Of a stretch of 64,000 nucleotides of DNA, positions 10,991 to 23,100 are shown in pieces. How positions within the stretch are numbered: the first letter of the stretch is position 1; the number at the start of each line of letters is the position of its first letter. The position numbers and the translations under genes were made by a program. A model generated the notes under the pieces. That model made no database searches. It was not told the origin of the DNA and worked only from the letters and a program-made list of their open reading frames with translations. The DNA is from Mya arenaria (lineage: Eukaryota; Mollusca; Bivalvia; Myida; Myidae), in the NCBI RefSeq assembly GCF_026914265.1, contig NC_069125.1, positions 63,725,479-63,789,478 on the forward strand, given 5' to 3'.

Positions 10991-13856
10991 AGGACATTTT
11001 GTCAATTCGTCGATTGGGGATGATATTTAGAGAATTCATCACGATCCATATTTATAAGACTTTTAAAGTCATCACTGAAGCCGATTCCCTAAAATTTCAA
11101 AGTCGTATTTTAAGGAAAGTATGGGTGTTTTTAACATAAAACTATGTTATTCAATACAATCAATGAAAATAAGATATTTCAGATGTTGTAAAATTATAAT
11201 ATCATATAAGATCATAGGACCACTTGACATTTAGTATATTCGTCTGTCTCTGGTTAAGATTTCGTGTATTCGTCAGTTCTAGATCGACATTATGGCCATT
11301 CGTCTGTCTCTGGTTAAGATTTCGTGTATTCGTCAGTGCCAATGAAGGATAAGATTAAGGAAAAATAAAATTGCTAAATTGCAATCTAACATGATAAAAC
11401 TTAGCATCTAAATAATGTTTACCTGCAATTAGGGTTAAAATATGAAGGGTCTTTGGATTTGCACTTTGACACGAATCTTCCAAAATCCATTCCCTAATCA
11501 TTTGCTGCAATTTTAGATTGATCGAAAACAAATTACAAACACTACGGCCTTTAACAGTTTTGGTACTCTTTGAACCCGTCATTGTTTTTAAATGGTTCAC
11601 AACCCCCCCCCCCCCCCCCCGTATATTTCCATCTTTAACCGGGGTTCTAATAGACCGACGGAACAGAACCGTGGTTCTGCTGACTTTTCATGTGGCCCAT
11701 ATCTAGATTCAGGTTTCAATTTTATTTATTCTATATATCCTACTATACGTCAGAGTCGAACTTTGGGATATACAGAAACTATTTTCTTCAGATCACCAAA
11801 GCTGGACTCTAATTTGGTGATTGTTGGTGCATTCGTCAGAACCGATCTACGTATTATTAAAACAGAAAATTTGAAGAATCCTCGATTATCATTGGCACAC
11901 ACAACAATGCAAACACCAATTGGTTATGCTATAATCTAATACAATATTTTCCCTGATGATCGTATGAAAGCCACCCTTAAAAGCTTCAAATGTAAATATT
12001 TTAAGAAATAATTAAAATACTGAGTATATTCGATTTAACTTAATCCATCGACGCGATGCATTAAATGGCAATGCATATCACATGTAAATATAAACTACTT
12101 ATAAGTGTACATAAGCGCGTTAAGATTAGTTTCTAGTGGGTAAAATACATGAATAAATCCTCGTAACCTGACTACTGCGATATTGGTATTATCGAACACA
12201 CAGCCGATCAAATCAGCGTCGGATTTCATGTAAACTGGAGGTAAATTTTCTTTAGTTTTCATTAAATACTTTTCGTTTCAGACAATTTATTTATTTATTC
12301 TCTTAAAACTGTTAAACAAATGCATTGGGTCTTAAAGCGTTAGGTGTTGTAGAATCTTTTTTTTATTTATACCGGAAACCTTGTAACCGGTGCGCGAGGT
12401 TAAATACTCTTAGCAACGAGGCGCCATTTTCTTAGCGACGGTACTTTAAAGATTGGATTTTTCCTCGGTAAGTTGACTTCGCGTTTAAGAAATGAATTAA
12501 ATCGAAACAAAAGAAACTGATAAAACTCAAGATATTTATAATTATTATGATGATTTCAGCATTATAATTTTTAATTTGACGATTATACCAAATTTAAAAG
12601 GTATCGAGACCATGATATAACTTTGGGATTTAAATCGTTTAAGGTGATTTTGGTTGTTCCGTAAAGTTTTATTCATGAAATAATAAGGTTTATTCCAAAT
12701 GAATGAACCTTTTATAATCATTACACTCATGTTATTAGAATTGGTAAGGTAAATTGAAAATATTATCATAAAATTTGATTAACTCGAAATTTGAACCAAT
12801 TTATGTTTAAGTGTTATCCTTGTATTGAGATTTTGTAAATTACCCAAGAGTATCATGTTTACATAATCTAATTGATTTCATTATTGTTGTATATGTGTCG
12901 TCTTAACGAATTATATATCTATATCTATTAAACCATTCAAAATTATACAAGAAAAATTTCCGTATTTGTATTGTAACGTTAGCTTAATGCCATTATAGTA
13001 ACACACTATTGAAAAATAAATCATAATGTTATAATACACACACAGCTAGCAATACAAAAAAATAACATTTTTCTGACACAAAATCAAATGTATTAAAAAA
13101 AAAAATGGCGTTTACCGAAGCTCTTAGTGGAGGAGAAGTATCAAGTATCATATACTGGTAAAGACAACTACATTGTGTTAAAAATCGACAAGTGATTTAA
13201 ATATCGTGTTCAAACAGTCTTTGGGCGATATGAATTTCATTATAAGATTAAAAATATATGAAGATATCGTATAATATCCCTTTAACCCAGTTACCAGCAC
13301 TATTTTTTTTGTGTTGCATCAATGTAGGGGTCAGTTCATGTTTCTTTAACTCTCAAAGTATTAAGCGTGTTTTAAGTGCATTGGGACCGATCATGTGTCC
13401 ATTGTAAACCAAACTTTCAGAACCAGCTTTATAAATTTAAATGAAATATATTTCTAATCTTAAACGGGTTTTTATTCGACTATGTCTGTCTACACTATAA
13501 AGCGCTTACTGTAATTGAAATGTTCAAATTATTGGCTTCATTGTCGTCGCACAAATTAAACGCTTTATCTACATAACTGGTTTTGAGTTTAAAAGATTTT
13601 AACAAATATGTGTACTATGATTTAGTGTATCTTTATTTGTGCTTAAAACATTGACCTAGCGCCCTTAAACTTATCAAGCATTCAATAACGGACAATGAAA
13701 ACTATAATGATTTATTCGAATGTCTCGGCTGAATATTTACTTAAGTTATTTGCAGTAAATATTCATACTTTCATTGCTAAATATACAAATTGAGGAGAAA
13801 TATGAGGTCTTGATTATGGATATTAAATGGTTTTGACAACTTCTGTGCCGCCTGAC
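10991..13856. other. Non-coding stretch with small repeats
   Basis: A roughly 60-bp segment (ttcgtctgtctctggttaag and neighbours) is repeated directly at 11238-11340. A run of 18 C lies at about 11604-11621. A promoter-like spot at 12395-12475 is listed separately. No credible exon was found. Confidence 0.6.
12395..12475 (+). promoter_or_regulatory. Possible promoter/first exon: RFX half-sites, YY1 core, splice donor
   Basis: CTTAGCAACGAGG followed by GCGCCATTTTC and CTTAGCGACGG gives two AGC(A/G)AC-type RFX half-sites around a YY1-like core. A good donor, CCTCG|GTAAGTTG, follows some 50 bases later at about 12468. It could be a distal non-coding first exon for a plus-strand gene, such as the tektin gene 7 kb downstream. 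This is inference only. Confidence 0.25.
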
Positions 13857-13970
13857 CTGTGGGTGAGAGGTTGCGCGGTCTGGGTATTCATAGACGGGGC
13901 GATAAACACCACCCTGTCGGGCTGGGTCTAGGTCGAACTTGCCAATGTGTGAATGAATCAATGGCAATGA
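13857..13970 (-). CDS. Candidate orphan exon, 38 codons, phase 0
   Basis: A GC-richer island in an AT-rich desert. On the minus strand it is bounded by GCCCAG|TCATTG and CCACAG|GTCAGG and encodes exactly 38 open codons, including HIGKFDLDPARQGGVYRPVY followed by EYPDRATSHPQ. The composition (Gly, Asp, Pro, aromatic) looks like protein rather than chance translation. The polypyrimidine tract is weak and I recognise no family. It may be an upstream exon of the minus-strand gene at 3889-5668 or of another gene. Confidence 0.4.
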
Positions 13971-16900
13971 CTGGGCAACGGTTAAACGCTATATTCTTAA
14001 ATGCATTTGATTAAAAAATAGCATATCTTAATACTTATTACCTGTAATACATTAAGTATTATAGCAATTCACTGAACCCATTTTTTTTGTTGTGTGTGAG
14101 TGCGTTTGTTTCGATGATAAGCGGGAAACGATCATCAGTTATCTTTAAATAGATGATATGCGTTGTGTCTCTCAGCTATATGAAACAGCGTAGATAAATG
14201 ACAAAGACATAGCTCTTCAAACAGTTCATGATATTCAAATTGAAACAAATAAGCAGAGGCTTGTTTTCAAGTTTTTTCCTATTCACCATAAACCATTCAG
14301 ATACTGTTTGCAGGCTCGTACGAATGTAATTTATTAACTTTTGTAAATGAAAAGCCCGGGCCAAGCTTATCGACTCGTGCCTTTGCAACACCTTACAGGG
14401 CTTTCTCCTCCAGTGTTCAATGTTATCTCTACGAAATCAAACAAACACGGGCATTTTATATATTACCTTCACCTATTGTGCGGACGCTGCTATGTAAATA
14501 GAAATATTAATTTCAATTATGCCCCTGTCGTATGTATTTGTCGAGGAGTGTAGGTATGGGGAAAAAGGGGAACAAAGGGTGGGCAAATATAGTATTTACT
14601 TCGTTTACGACCGCTTCAATCGTAAAGAAAGTCTGATTATTATGTGTTTTAGTAACGTTGTACAAACACATCACATGCGCATTTTCCGCGCGAATCTTTG
14701 TTCAAGTAAAAGGTATTCGAAGCCTTTCTGTATATAGAAGGCAAAACTACCCTAAGTCACATTTATTAATAATGATGGTTGTGTGCAACATGTTTTTTAA
14801 ACCGCTGGCCTTTGTTAAAACCATTTGTGTTTGTTATCTCTATCAGTTCGTTCCAATAGACTGAAAGGGTTGGTTTTAAAACTTGCTTCAATGTTTGACG
14901 ATTTGAGACAAGAGTTTGGCATAGTGACATGCTGGCATAGTAGAAGCCATAACATCCGTGACCCGAGCGTAGAATGTGTATCGATCAGAGCATACAAATA
15001 TATGTCACCTATCTTCCCTGGTCGTTAAAAGGTGGCAAGGCACATTGAGAGGTGATTTAGCGGACACAGGTAACAAATCCAGTGAGATTAATGGAATCAA
15101 GGATGAATTATCGTCAAGTTTGTCCAGTTGGTGATCATGATAAAGTTAAGTTTAAATGGTCAAGGTTTTAACTTTGGACTTTCCTAGTTAATGGTATGTG
15201 CCTTAATATAAAATTATATATATTTGATAGAAGCTCCAGTAAACCATCGCATGAGCTGTACAGACAGCCTAATGAAAAAACGAGACTGATTTCAATCATG
15301 AACATGTAAATTTAATTACGTGAGGTTGACGACCGCAAAATCATGTCATTGCTTGGGTCGCTTTCCTTAATATCAAGTCACGATAAGCCTTCAGTGCATA
15401 TTAAATGGTTGTTATTTACGATTTATAGCAGGTTACGTGATTTGCTAAACCCATCAGGAGTCTTATATCAGAATGGTTATTTGGTCATAACCTTGGTTGT
15501 GTTGGTTACCGGGTACATAACAAACACAGATCATGGGACAGAGTGCAATAAACTATTACAGGGGACCCGTTAGCAGACCACTCAAACAAATGGTTGTCAT
15601 GGTTTCGTACCTAAGACATGCACCTTGTATTGGTTGTTATAGCAATTTCAGCACAAGTTAAAAAAGGTTATATCGTCGGATACCCCAGTGGTCGGTGTTG
15701 GGCAGATTCCGTACACTTTTTTTGTAGTATTAAGGAAATGTGCAATTTGAGTGTAGATATGGTTAGTGTCGGTAATATAACATGACCCTGGTAGTGTTTA
15801 AGGTGTTAGTAAGTTGGTTTAAATCATCTATATTTCAAGAAAACGCTTCCTATTTCTAGATATAATAAGTTTTGCATAACTAAGGGATTTACTATGGCAA
15901 TAATACGTGAAAGGCATACAAGTGGCATATAAATGCAAAAAAAACAAGGGATTTGAAGGTACACTGTTCTTTGAAAATGTAAATGATCGTTCTGACACGT
16001 TACTATTCAACTACACTCCGTCTTTATTGAGGCAGTTCCGTTTCTTTGATTGTCGCTATAACCAACAGGCAAAAACTGAACATAAATATTTAACTGCCAA
16101 ACACATACACCAACACAGACTTTCAGACAGATATCGTCAATACCCGTGAGCGGTCCTCGTAAATAATTCCTTACCGATCATTTGATAAATATCTACTAGT
16201 AATTGGCCGTCATTGGCACTTTCACCAACATTACGAGGTTTGGAATCCATTTGCGATTTTTCTATTCTGATAACTTAAATGCCTTACATTTTGTCTGACC
16301 TGTAATCTTCGTGATTAAAAAATTGTTCAATACTAAATGAATTCTTAAGAGGGTTCGTTGGCAGGCGATTAAACGGATTAAGCCTTATAATATAGCCCTG
16401 TCAGCGTTTCCAAATAGTACAATTAAATGCCAGTGAAAATATTTCAATCACGTAATGAGCTAACAAACACATTAAACAAATGAAAGTTATGAGAGATAAC
16501 AGTATTTTGTAGAATTGTGGTCAAACCAAAATAAGTTCATTAATAAGTTGTTTGTTCGTTTTTTTATAATATACTAGAGAAATATGTAATACTCTAAAGG
16601 CGCGAACCAACTGGGCTTGGTATAGAGAAAAAAAACGAGTTGTCAGGCCAGGTGAAATTACAAAAACTTTCTTTGAAGTAAATACTTTATGTATTGCTCT
16701 TTGTTAAATGTATTGATATGATCATTAAACGTATTCATATAGTTTGTTGGTAGTCTTTATATACTTGTTCAATAAATGACTTCAGAATAAAACATATTTT
16801 TCCGTAAACCAAATGCCTTTGTATTAACATTGTTTCATTGCTATCTGCATTTCATTGTTATCTGCAATGTAAAAATCAAATAAATGTTTTTAACCAGACT

Positions 16901-19080
16901 AACCATTTAAGAGAGTTAAGCTTTAAAAGATACATGTATACATAACAATACAATACAAATGTTGGGGCGAATGTCTCCTTACTATTTAGTGCGCATGCAC
17001 GAACCGCTGAATAAAATCCCTACTTTAATTCGCGAAGAAAGAGGCCTTAACACAAAATGCTAATATGATTGAATTGTAAACGCTCAAACAATAGAAAAAC
17101 ACAGAAAGCCTGCTCTACACCTCGGCTTACATGAATTATTCAACACCATCCATGGGATAATTGTTTCTCTTGACAGAGCGATCATATGGCAGACTTAACA
17201 AGACGAAATATGGTATGAAACAAGATAATGAAATCATGGTCGCCTACCTGATATAATATTTACCCATATCGGCAAATTTGCATAGAACAAAATCTCATCA
17301 ATACATAAACCATATTTTAACAATCATTCTTCTCTTATCGCCCTGATCTGGGTGTTTGTTTCAATCGTTATGTCTGTGTTACCATGCTTCGCTCTGTTAA
17401 AGTCTGACGAATATGTTTTTTCATTGGGATCAATTGCAATGGTCTCTAGCAATGGAACGTGTTAAATATTAAGTAGATGGTTGGTTTTGTATTTCATTAG
17501 CTGCTCGTATTTCGGTATCAATATCACAGGAAAAGTTGATATTTAATTGAAAATTAATTGAAAGAAACCCCTATAATAAAACCCTGAAACACATTGTTCG
17601 CCTTTTTAAATCAATGGTAGTTTAAAGGTTGACTAAAGAGTAAAGACATTGTCACGAACTTGTAAAGTATGTCATAAAAGTTGCAATGAAATTTATTTGA
17701 CCATTTACCATGGTTGCACCACAGATGCATTTAACTTGACAAGTTTTATTGCCCCAATGTAAGCTTTATATAAAATAGGAATGATATCGATACGAGTAAC
17801 ACTATCGACTGTATTCACACTTGCATTTAACGCCTCAAAAGAGGGGGCCTTTTTTGTACCATAACATACATAGGGCATATCAGTGCATATCTAGCATCGT
17901 TCAGATTCGTTTATAGATATATCTTGGTAAGAAAGTATAATGGAAAAAGTAGACATGTACATGAAATTCCAAACTGGCAAGGACTCTGTTGAAAGTCATC
18001 AAACTGGTGATTAGTAAGTCTGTGGTTAGCATTCCTAGGACGAAACAATGACGGCGTCGAGAGTTCATGACTTTACAATCCATGTTGCGTAGGGACAGGC
18101 AGCTTAAGCCATAATGAACTATACTGACCCGACGGCGATTAAAATTATGTGCATGTATACTGGAGTACATGTAATATTCTTGTATATTTGACTTTGAGAG
18201 TTTAAAAACCAAAAATAAGTACATGTATTCTCTACATCGTATGTAACAGTGTCAGTTATCTGGACCTTTTCTGGACTTAATGTTTGCCGGGCTACTGGAT
18301 GTTTACATGTATGATCTGGTCAATCGAGAGCTCATTCTCGTTCTGCACATGCAGAACTGGCTGTTAAACAAAACATTTCGTATTCGGCATTTTTTTTTCA
18401 TACACAATTTTATTACTACGCTCTGTTTTGCATTACCTATGGCCAGGTATATAGCCAGGTATGATTGAAAGCCTACTTGTAAGGCTCGGAACTGCCAGTT
18501 TACAACCGCAGCGGCGTTAAACATACATTCTACGTTATAAATCCATATTCAGACATTGAGTAAACACTTGAATGAAGCATACAAGACTTCTAAAGATTTG
18601 ATAATGTATTTAAAGGCGGATAAAATACTTCTTTATTTATTTTAACATGAAACTGCTCATGTGGGAGTTGATCCAGTGTAATCGCATTAATGCACATTCA
18701 ATATGGCGTTTAATAATATCTGCAAAGTTCTCATGGAATAGCCTGTTGTAAGCTTGAAAAATCATACGGAGCAAATCAATGTTCACATTAGCCTTTATCT
18801 CGACAATAAAACCTGAGTTCTAGTAAGCTTTGTCATGAGGCAGATATTTAAAACAAAAATCATTGACTGTGCTTTATAATAGATTTAAGCGAGCAGATTT
18901 ATATGAATAAATGCATAAATAAAATAAAAGATAAAAAACAACAACTTTTATTTACTATTCATTTTTATTCACCGATAAATGTTTGCTAAATACAGGAATA
19001 ATATAACATACAAATGAGCATTGATAAATGGGGTACTTGTGTCAGACTGACAACCCTATACGTCTGTATTAATTATTCAA
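13971..19080. other. Long AT-rich non-coding stretch
   Basis: Only short, low-complexity open frames; no convincing splice-bounded exon, tRNA or structured RNA. A minus-strand frame at 14176-14391 faintly resembles a reverse-transcriptase fragment (see rejected items). Confidence 0.6.
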
Positions 19081-19122
19081 ACAGAGAACACTAGACGTTC
19101 GGTCTTACTTTCAGAACGTCAA

Positions 19123-19163
19123 AGCCGGAAGTCTTCTGCATCACGTGACAGTTACTTGGAAAC
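19123..19163 (+). promoter_or_regulatory. Tektin promoter elements: ETS site, E-box, RFX X-box-like motif
   Basis: Upstream of the tektin ATG (19284) there are CCGGAAGT (ETS-type, 19125-19132), CACGTGAC (E-box) and GTTACTTGGAAAC (19151-19163), an imperfect inverted repeat like the RFX X-box. RFX factors with FOXJ1 drive ciliary genes, so an X-box about 120 bp upstream of a tektin start is what the family would predict. Function is inferred from position and motif only. Confidence 0.5.
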
Positions 19164-19283
19164 CAGCAGCTGACAACGACGCTCAAGTTTTTGGTGCCAT
19201 ACCGAAGACTTAGATCAGTGAAACTTGAGGAATAATCCAGTGTTGTTGTTTTTGACGGGGTTGCAGTCCCATCCATATTCACA

Positions 19284-20100
19284 ATGAGTCACAAGTAAGT
19301 ATATTTTGTGGTGCTTTACCTATAGTAAAATCTGATTTAACGCAAAATTGTTGACGTTGCTAACGCTTGTAAAGTGTGACGTCGACGTCATGTTATTGTC
19401 TATTGTTTTCCAAAGCCAGAATCGCAACGTTTTCATCCCTGCACACTTTCTCTTGCACTATATATGTTTATGAATGTAACTGCATGTCACGTTCAAGCCA
19501 CGCTTACAAAATGAAATCATAATTGAACGATTTTAAACATTTTCATCGGTTTTCTGTGTGTGTTGTTGGTATTATCAACACAACAAGTTAGGGTAGATAG
19601 TTTTTGTTTTTCGTCTTAGGTTATTAAGATTATGTGTTTGTCAAACACACAGAGTCTTTAAACATTCCAGAGTCAATGACATACATACTTGATATAAAAC
19701 GTTGAATTTCTCTAGATTATATATACATGTATTACATAACAAAACTTATGTTGAAGTAAATAAGAGTATGATCAGCCTTTTCCAAAAGTGTGTACGTTCT
19801 AGGTTGGGGCTTAAAGCTTTTCTTACCCATTTATCCAAAATGTACCTATTTCCTTTAGTAGGGGGCGAAGCGCCACCAGGTAATGTATATTACTAAACTC
19901 TGCCTTGTAGATCGCATAAGCCTAGATTAATAGGTTTTAGAGCAATTGCGTTTTCATGCAAGCTTTGTTCCTTCCTTTTTATGAATGCTTATTTTTCAGT
20001 TACACGATAAAATAAATACATCTTACAATTCTTTCTATAATAACGCTTTACGTATAAGTTAAATTTCATTTAATTTTATAATTTCATTTACTTTAATACT

Positions 20101-20172
<72 letters not shown>

Positions 20173-23100
20173 CAAATCTGTATGAAAGCTTATATCGTAT
20201 ATACTGATGATTTGAACCTGAAGAATTGTGGACATTTTTATAATACAACATTTTACCGATGTTAAATCAACTTGTCCACTTATAAACTGGATGTGTTGAC
20301 CTAATTGGTGTCGACAAAAATGTTGAGCATGCTGCGTGGATTTATCTTAAAGTAATGTTTTATGATAATTTGTCGACACAGCAAATCTCAAGATATCCGG
20401 AATCTACATCATTTTGCCAACATTTGGTGTCAAGTGAATGGAAAACAAATACATGATAACTCTATTAGTGTAATATATACGATATACGCTTCCATCGAAA
20501 AGATTGAAGTTTACCAACGTTGACGTAGTATTTAATGACCAAATATCTGACTTTGTAATCTCATTATAATGTTAGCGCACACAGGTATGTAGAAAAAAGT
20601 CCACACAAATGTACATTCATATTCATGTGACATATTCTAAACGTCTGTCATGTAATTATGCGGATGGAGGTACACCGTTGGCACATGGCTGATATTGTGT
20701 AGCTAGCTTTGGGTTGGTATCACGGCATTGAGCAGGACTGGTCAGTGGCCCTTTCATGCAGTCAAACATGAATTTGGTATTTGAGATCATTTTCAGGATC
20801 ATTTATATCATTATGTATATGATAACAAACAGTAACTGATGGTGCATCATACTTACAAAGCATACTTGCTTTTCGTCTTCTCTACTCTATTATCCTAATA
20901 TGTAAATGACTCGTTCATTAATGAATCATTTTAAACATCTAAGCTCGTGAAAGAATGCTTTAAATCGTAATTTACCACGGTGTATTGCAGGCTAACCTTT
21001 ATTGCACTTAATCGTGTTGGAGAGCTTGTTGAGATTTTTAATGTTATTGAGCATTTTCGGTTTCCAAATAAAAAACCTGAGCATTAGCGTTTCAGTTCGT
21101 GATCATATTGAATTCCAATGTCATTTTTTCTGTCAGGGTTTTGTTCCTCCACCTCTGTAGACATTAAGATTTGAAAAGGTTTATTTTTTCCTTCGTTCTT
21201 TCTGTATTTCTATAGAAGCTGTAATAAGGCTAGAGTGCACTCATGAATATAAAAAGTTTTCACATTAAAATAGGATTACAAATGTTATTCAATAAAGGCC
21301 GTTTCCCGAGGTTAAACACTTCTTAGCACTTAACATAAATGCAATTAAAGAAACACATTCAAGTCTGGCAAATGAGCCATAATACAGGAAAATTATCCAG
21401 CGCGGCGTCAATGCTGAAGTTTTCAGGTTGGGATATTCTTCTAAATGCCAGTTGTGCCATTCCAGACTCGCCTTTTACGACAGTCCGGCTATCGTGCGTT
21501 CACGGAGTGCCACGCCGCTGTCGCCGGAGATGTCGAAGATCCTGCCGTACGTGTCCGACAAGACAATCTCGCGCCACCTCGGATACGCCGGAAGGTCCAT
21601 GGACATGGGACATGCCAGAAACTACTACAACCCTGCCAGGTAACGGATTGTGCTTCTCTTATTTGATTTAAAGACATCGCCCAGCAATTGTAAAGGGTTT
21701 CCTGATCAAGCTTCTGTTTACTGTTGATGTCGGTCGTTGTGACATCTCTACAAATCATACATCATTTACAAAAAAGATATCCTCCACGTTGGGTTGTTTT
21801 GTTTGATTTTACAATACTTACAAGCAAGGGCCAGCGCGTACCATTTAGGGATATGACTCGTTATTATTCTTAAAAAAACACGACCAAACCGTTTCGGTGT
21901 CAAGATACAATAAATGGCATTTATTTGGCAGTAATTCCTCTGTATTCAATACATAAACTTAAGACAGTATACCGTATTGATGTGTTTAAAACGCATGTGT
22001 TTTGTCATACATTGTTCTGTAATTTAAGAATGAGCGATGGCAGTTTAGAGCTATTGGAACTTTATAATGTAAACATTGTGGTATTCACGACTGGAATAAT
22101 TACTCATTTAGAGACGTTGAAAAATTCAATGAACTATTTGCACATTTCCATTTCTCGGGTAATTTCAGAAATACGATCTACTCTCGGTACACACCCAACG
22201 ACTGGGGCCTCTCTAACCAGATGAACTACAGTCTCTCAGACAAGGAGCGCGCCTTCGGGGAGCGCCTTCGCGCAGACGCTTGGAGGGCCATGAAGGAGAC
22301 AGATGCTCGCACACGCAACCGACAAAACGATGTCACTAAAAAACTAGGTAAAAATTGCCGGTCCAGTTCTACTTTTGTTCCACATTGTTTATAAAGCCTT
22401 TTTTCAATAAGGTTTATTCACCATATGATATTGAATGTACAAGACCACCATGTCATCTCAGTACCATAATCGTTCATCTTTGATAATTCATATAAAAAAA
22501 ATATGTTTAAAAAAAAGATAATTTATTCAAAAGTCACATATAGGGAATAATCGATAAAACATACTTATCGTTCTTCTTTTTGTTCATTATTTTTTGCATA
22601 ATGTTCAGCCCCAATGATCCTGTGTTGACTTACGTATTCCAGGGTATATAACACGTTATTGTGGTCTTGAAAAATAAATCCATGTTTTCAGCATAATTTG
22701 CTTTCAGGCGAAAGAGTCCAAGATATATCATTCTGGAAATCAGAACTCCTAAACGAAATCAACAGTATAGAAACTGAAAGCGGAAATCTCGAGGTACCGC
22801 GAAACAAGCGCCACCTAGCGTGGTGTTAACGTGAGAGTTTAGTAGTCCTGTCCCCCCTCTAATCTCAGCCAAACTTCTCTGTATAACTGTATAACGTGCA
22901 TGCATGCAATATGCTCCTAACAAAAGAGTCTGAGATCAAATGTTGGACGCACACATTTTTTTTTGTTAAAACGCCTATTGTTTTGTGAGTAGAACAGATG
23001 GTTCCTTTTTTTAGAAAGTAGATCTTAGTCTTAACACTATGTAGCGGATACAATTGTTTGCTCGGGTACACATGCTTGCGAACACATTTGATCTCGGAGG

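Noticed and set aside
14176-14391. Minus-strand frame with INYIRTSLQTVSEWFMVN, resembling the LINE reverse-transcriptase region after the YxDD motif
   Set aside because: Only a short weak resemblance; no YADD, endonuclease or tail nearby. Too little to call a LINE.
17901-18224. 107-codon minus-strand frame
   Set aside because: Composition is like random AT-rich translation, with no recognisable domain and no splice support.
19091-19282. 63-codon minus-strand frame just upstream of the tektin ATG
   Set aside because: Overlaps the tektin promoter/5' UTR; no splice or homology support.
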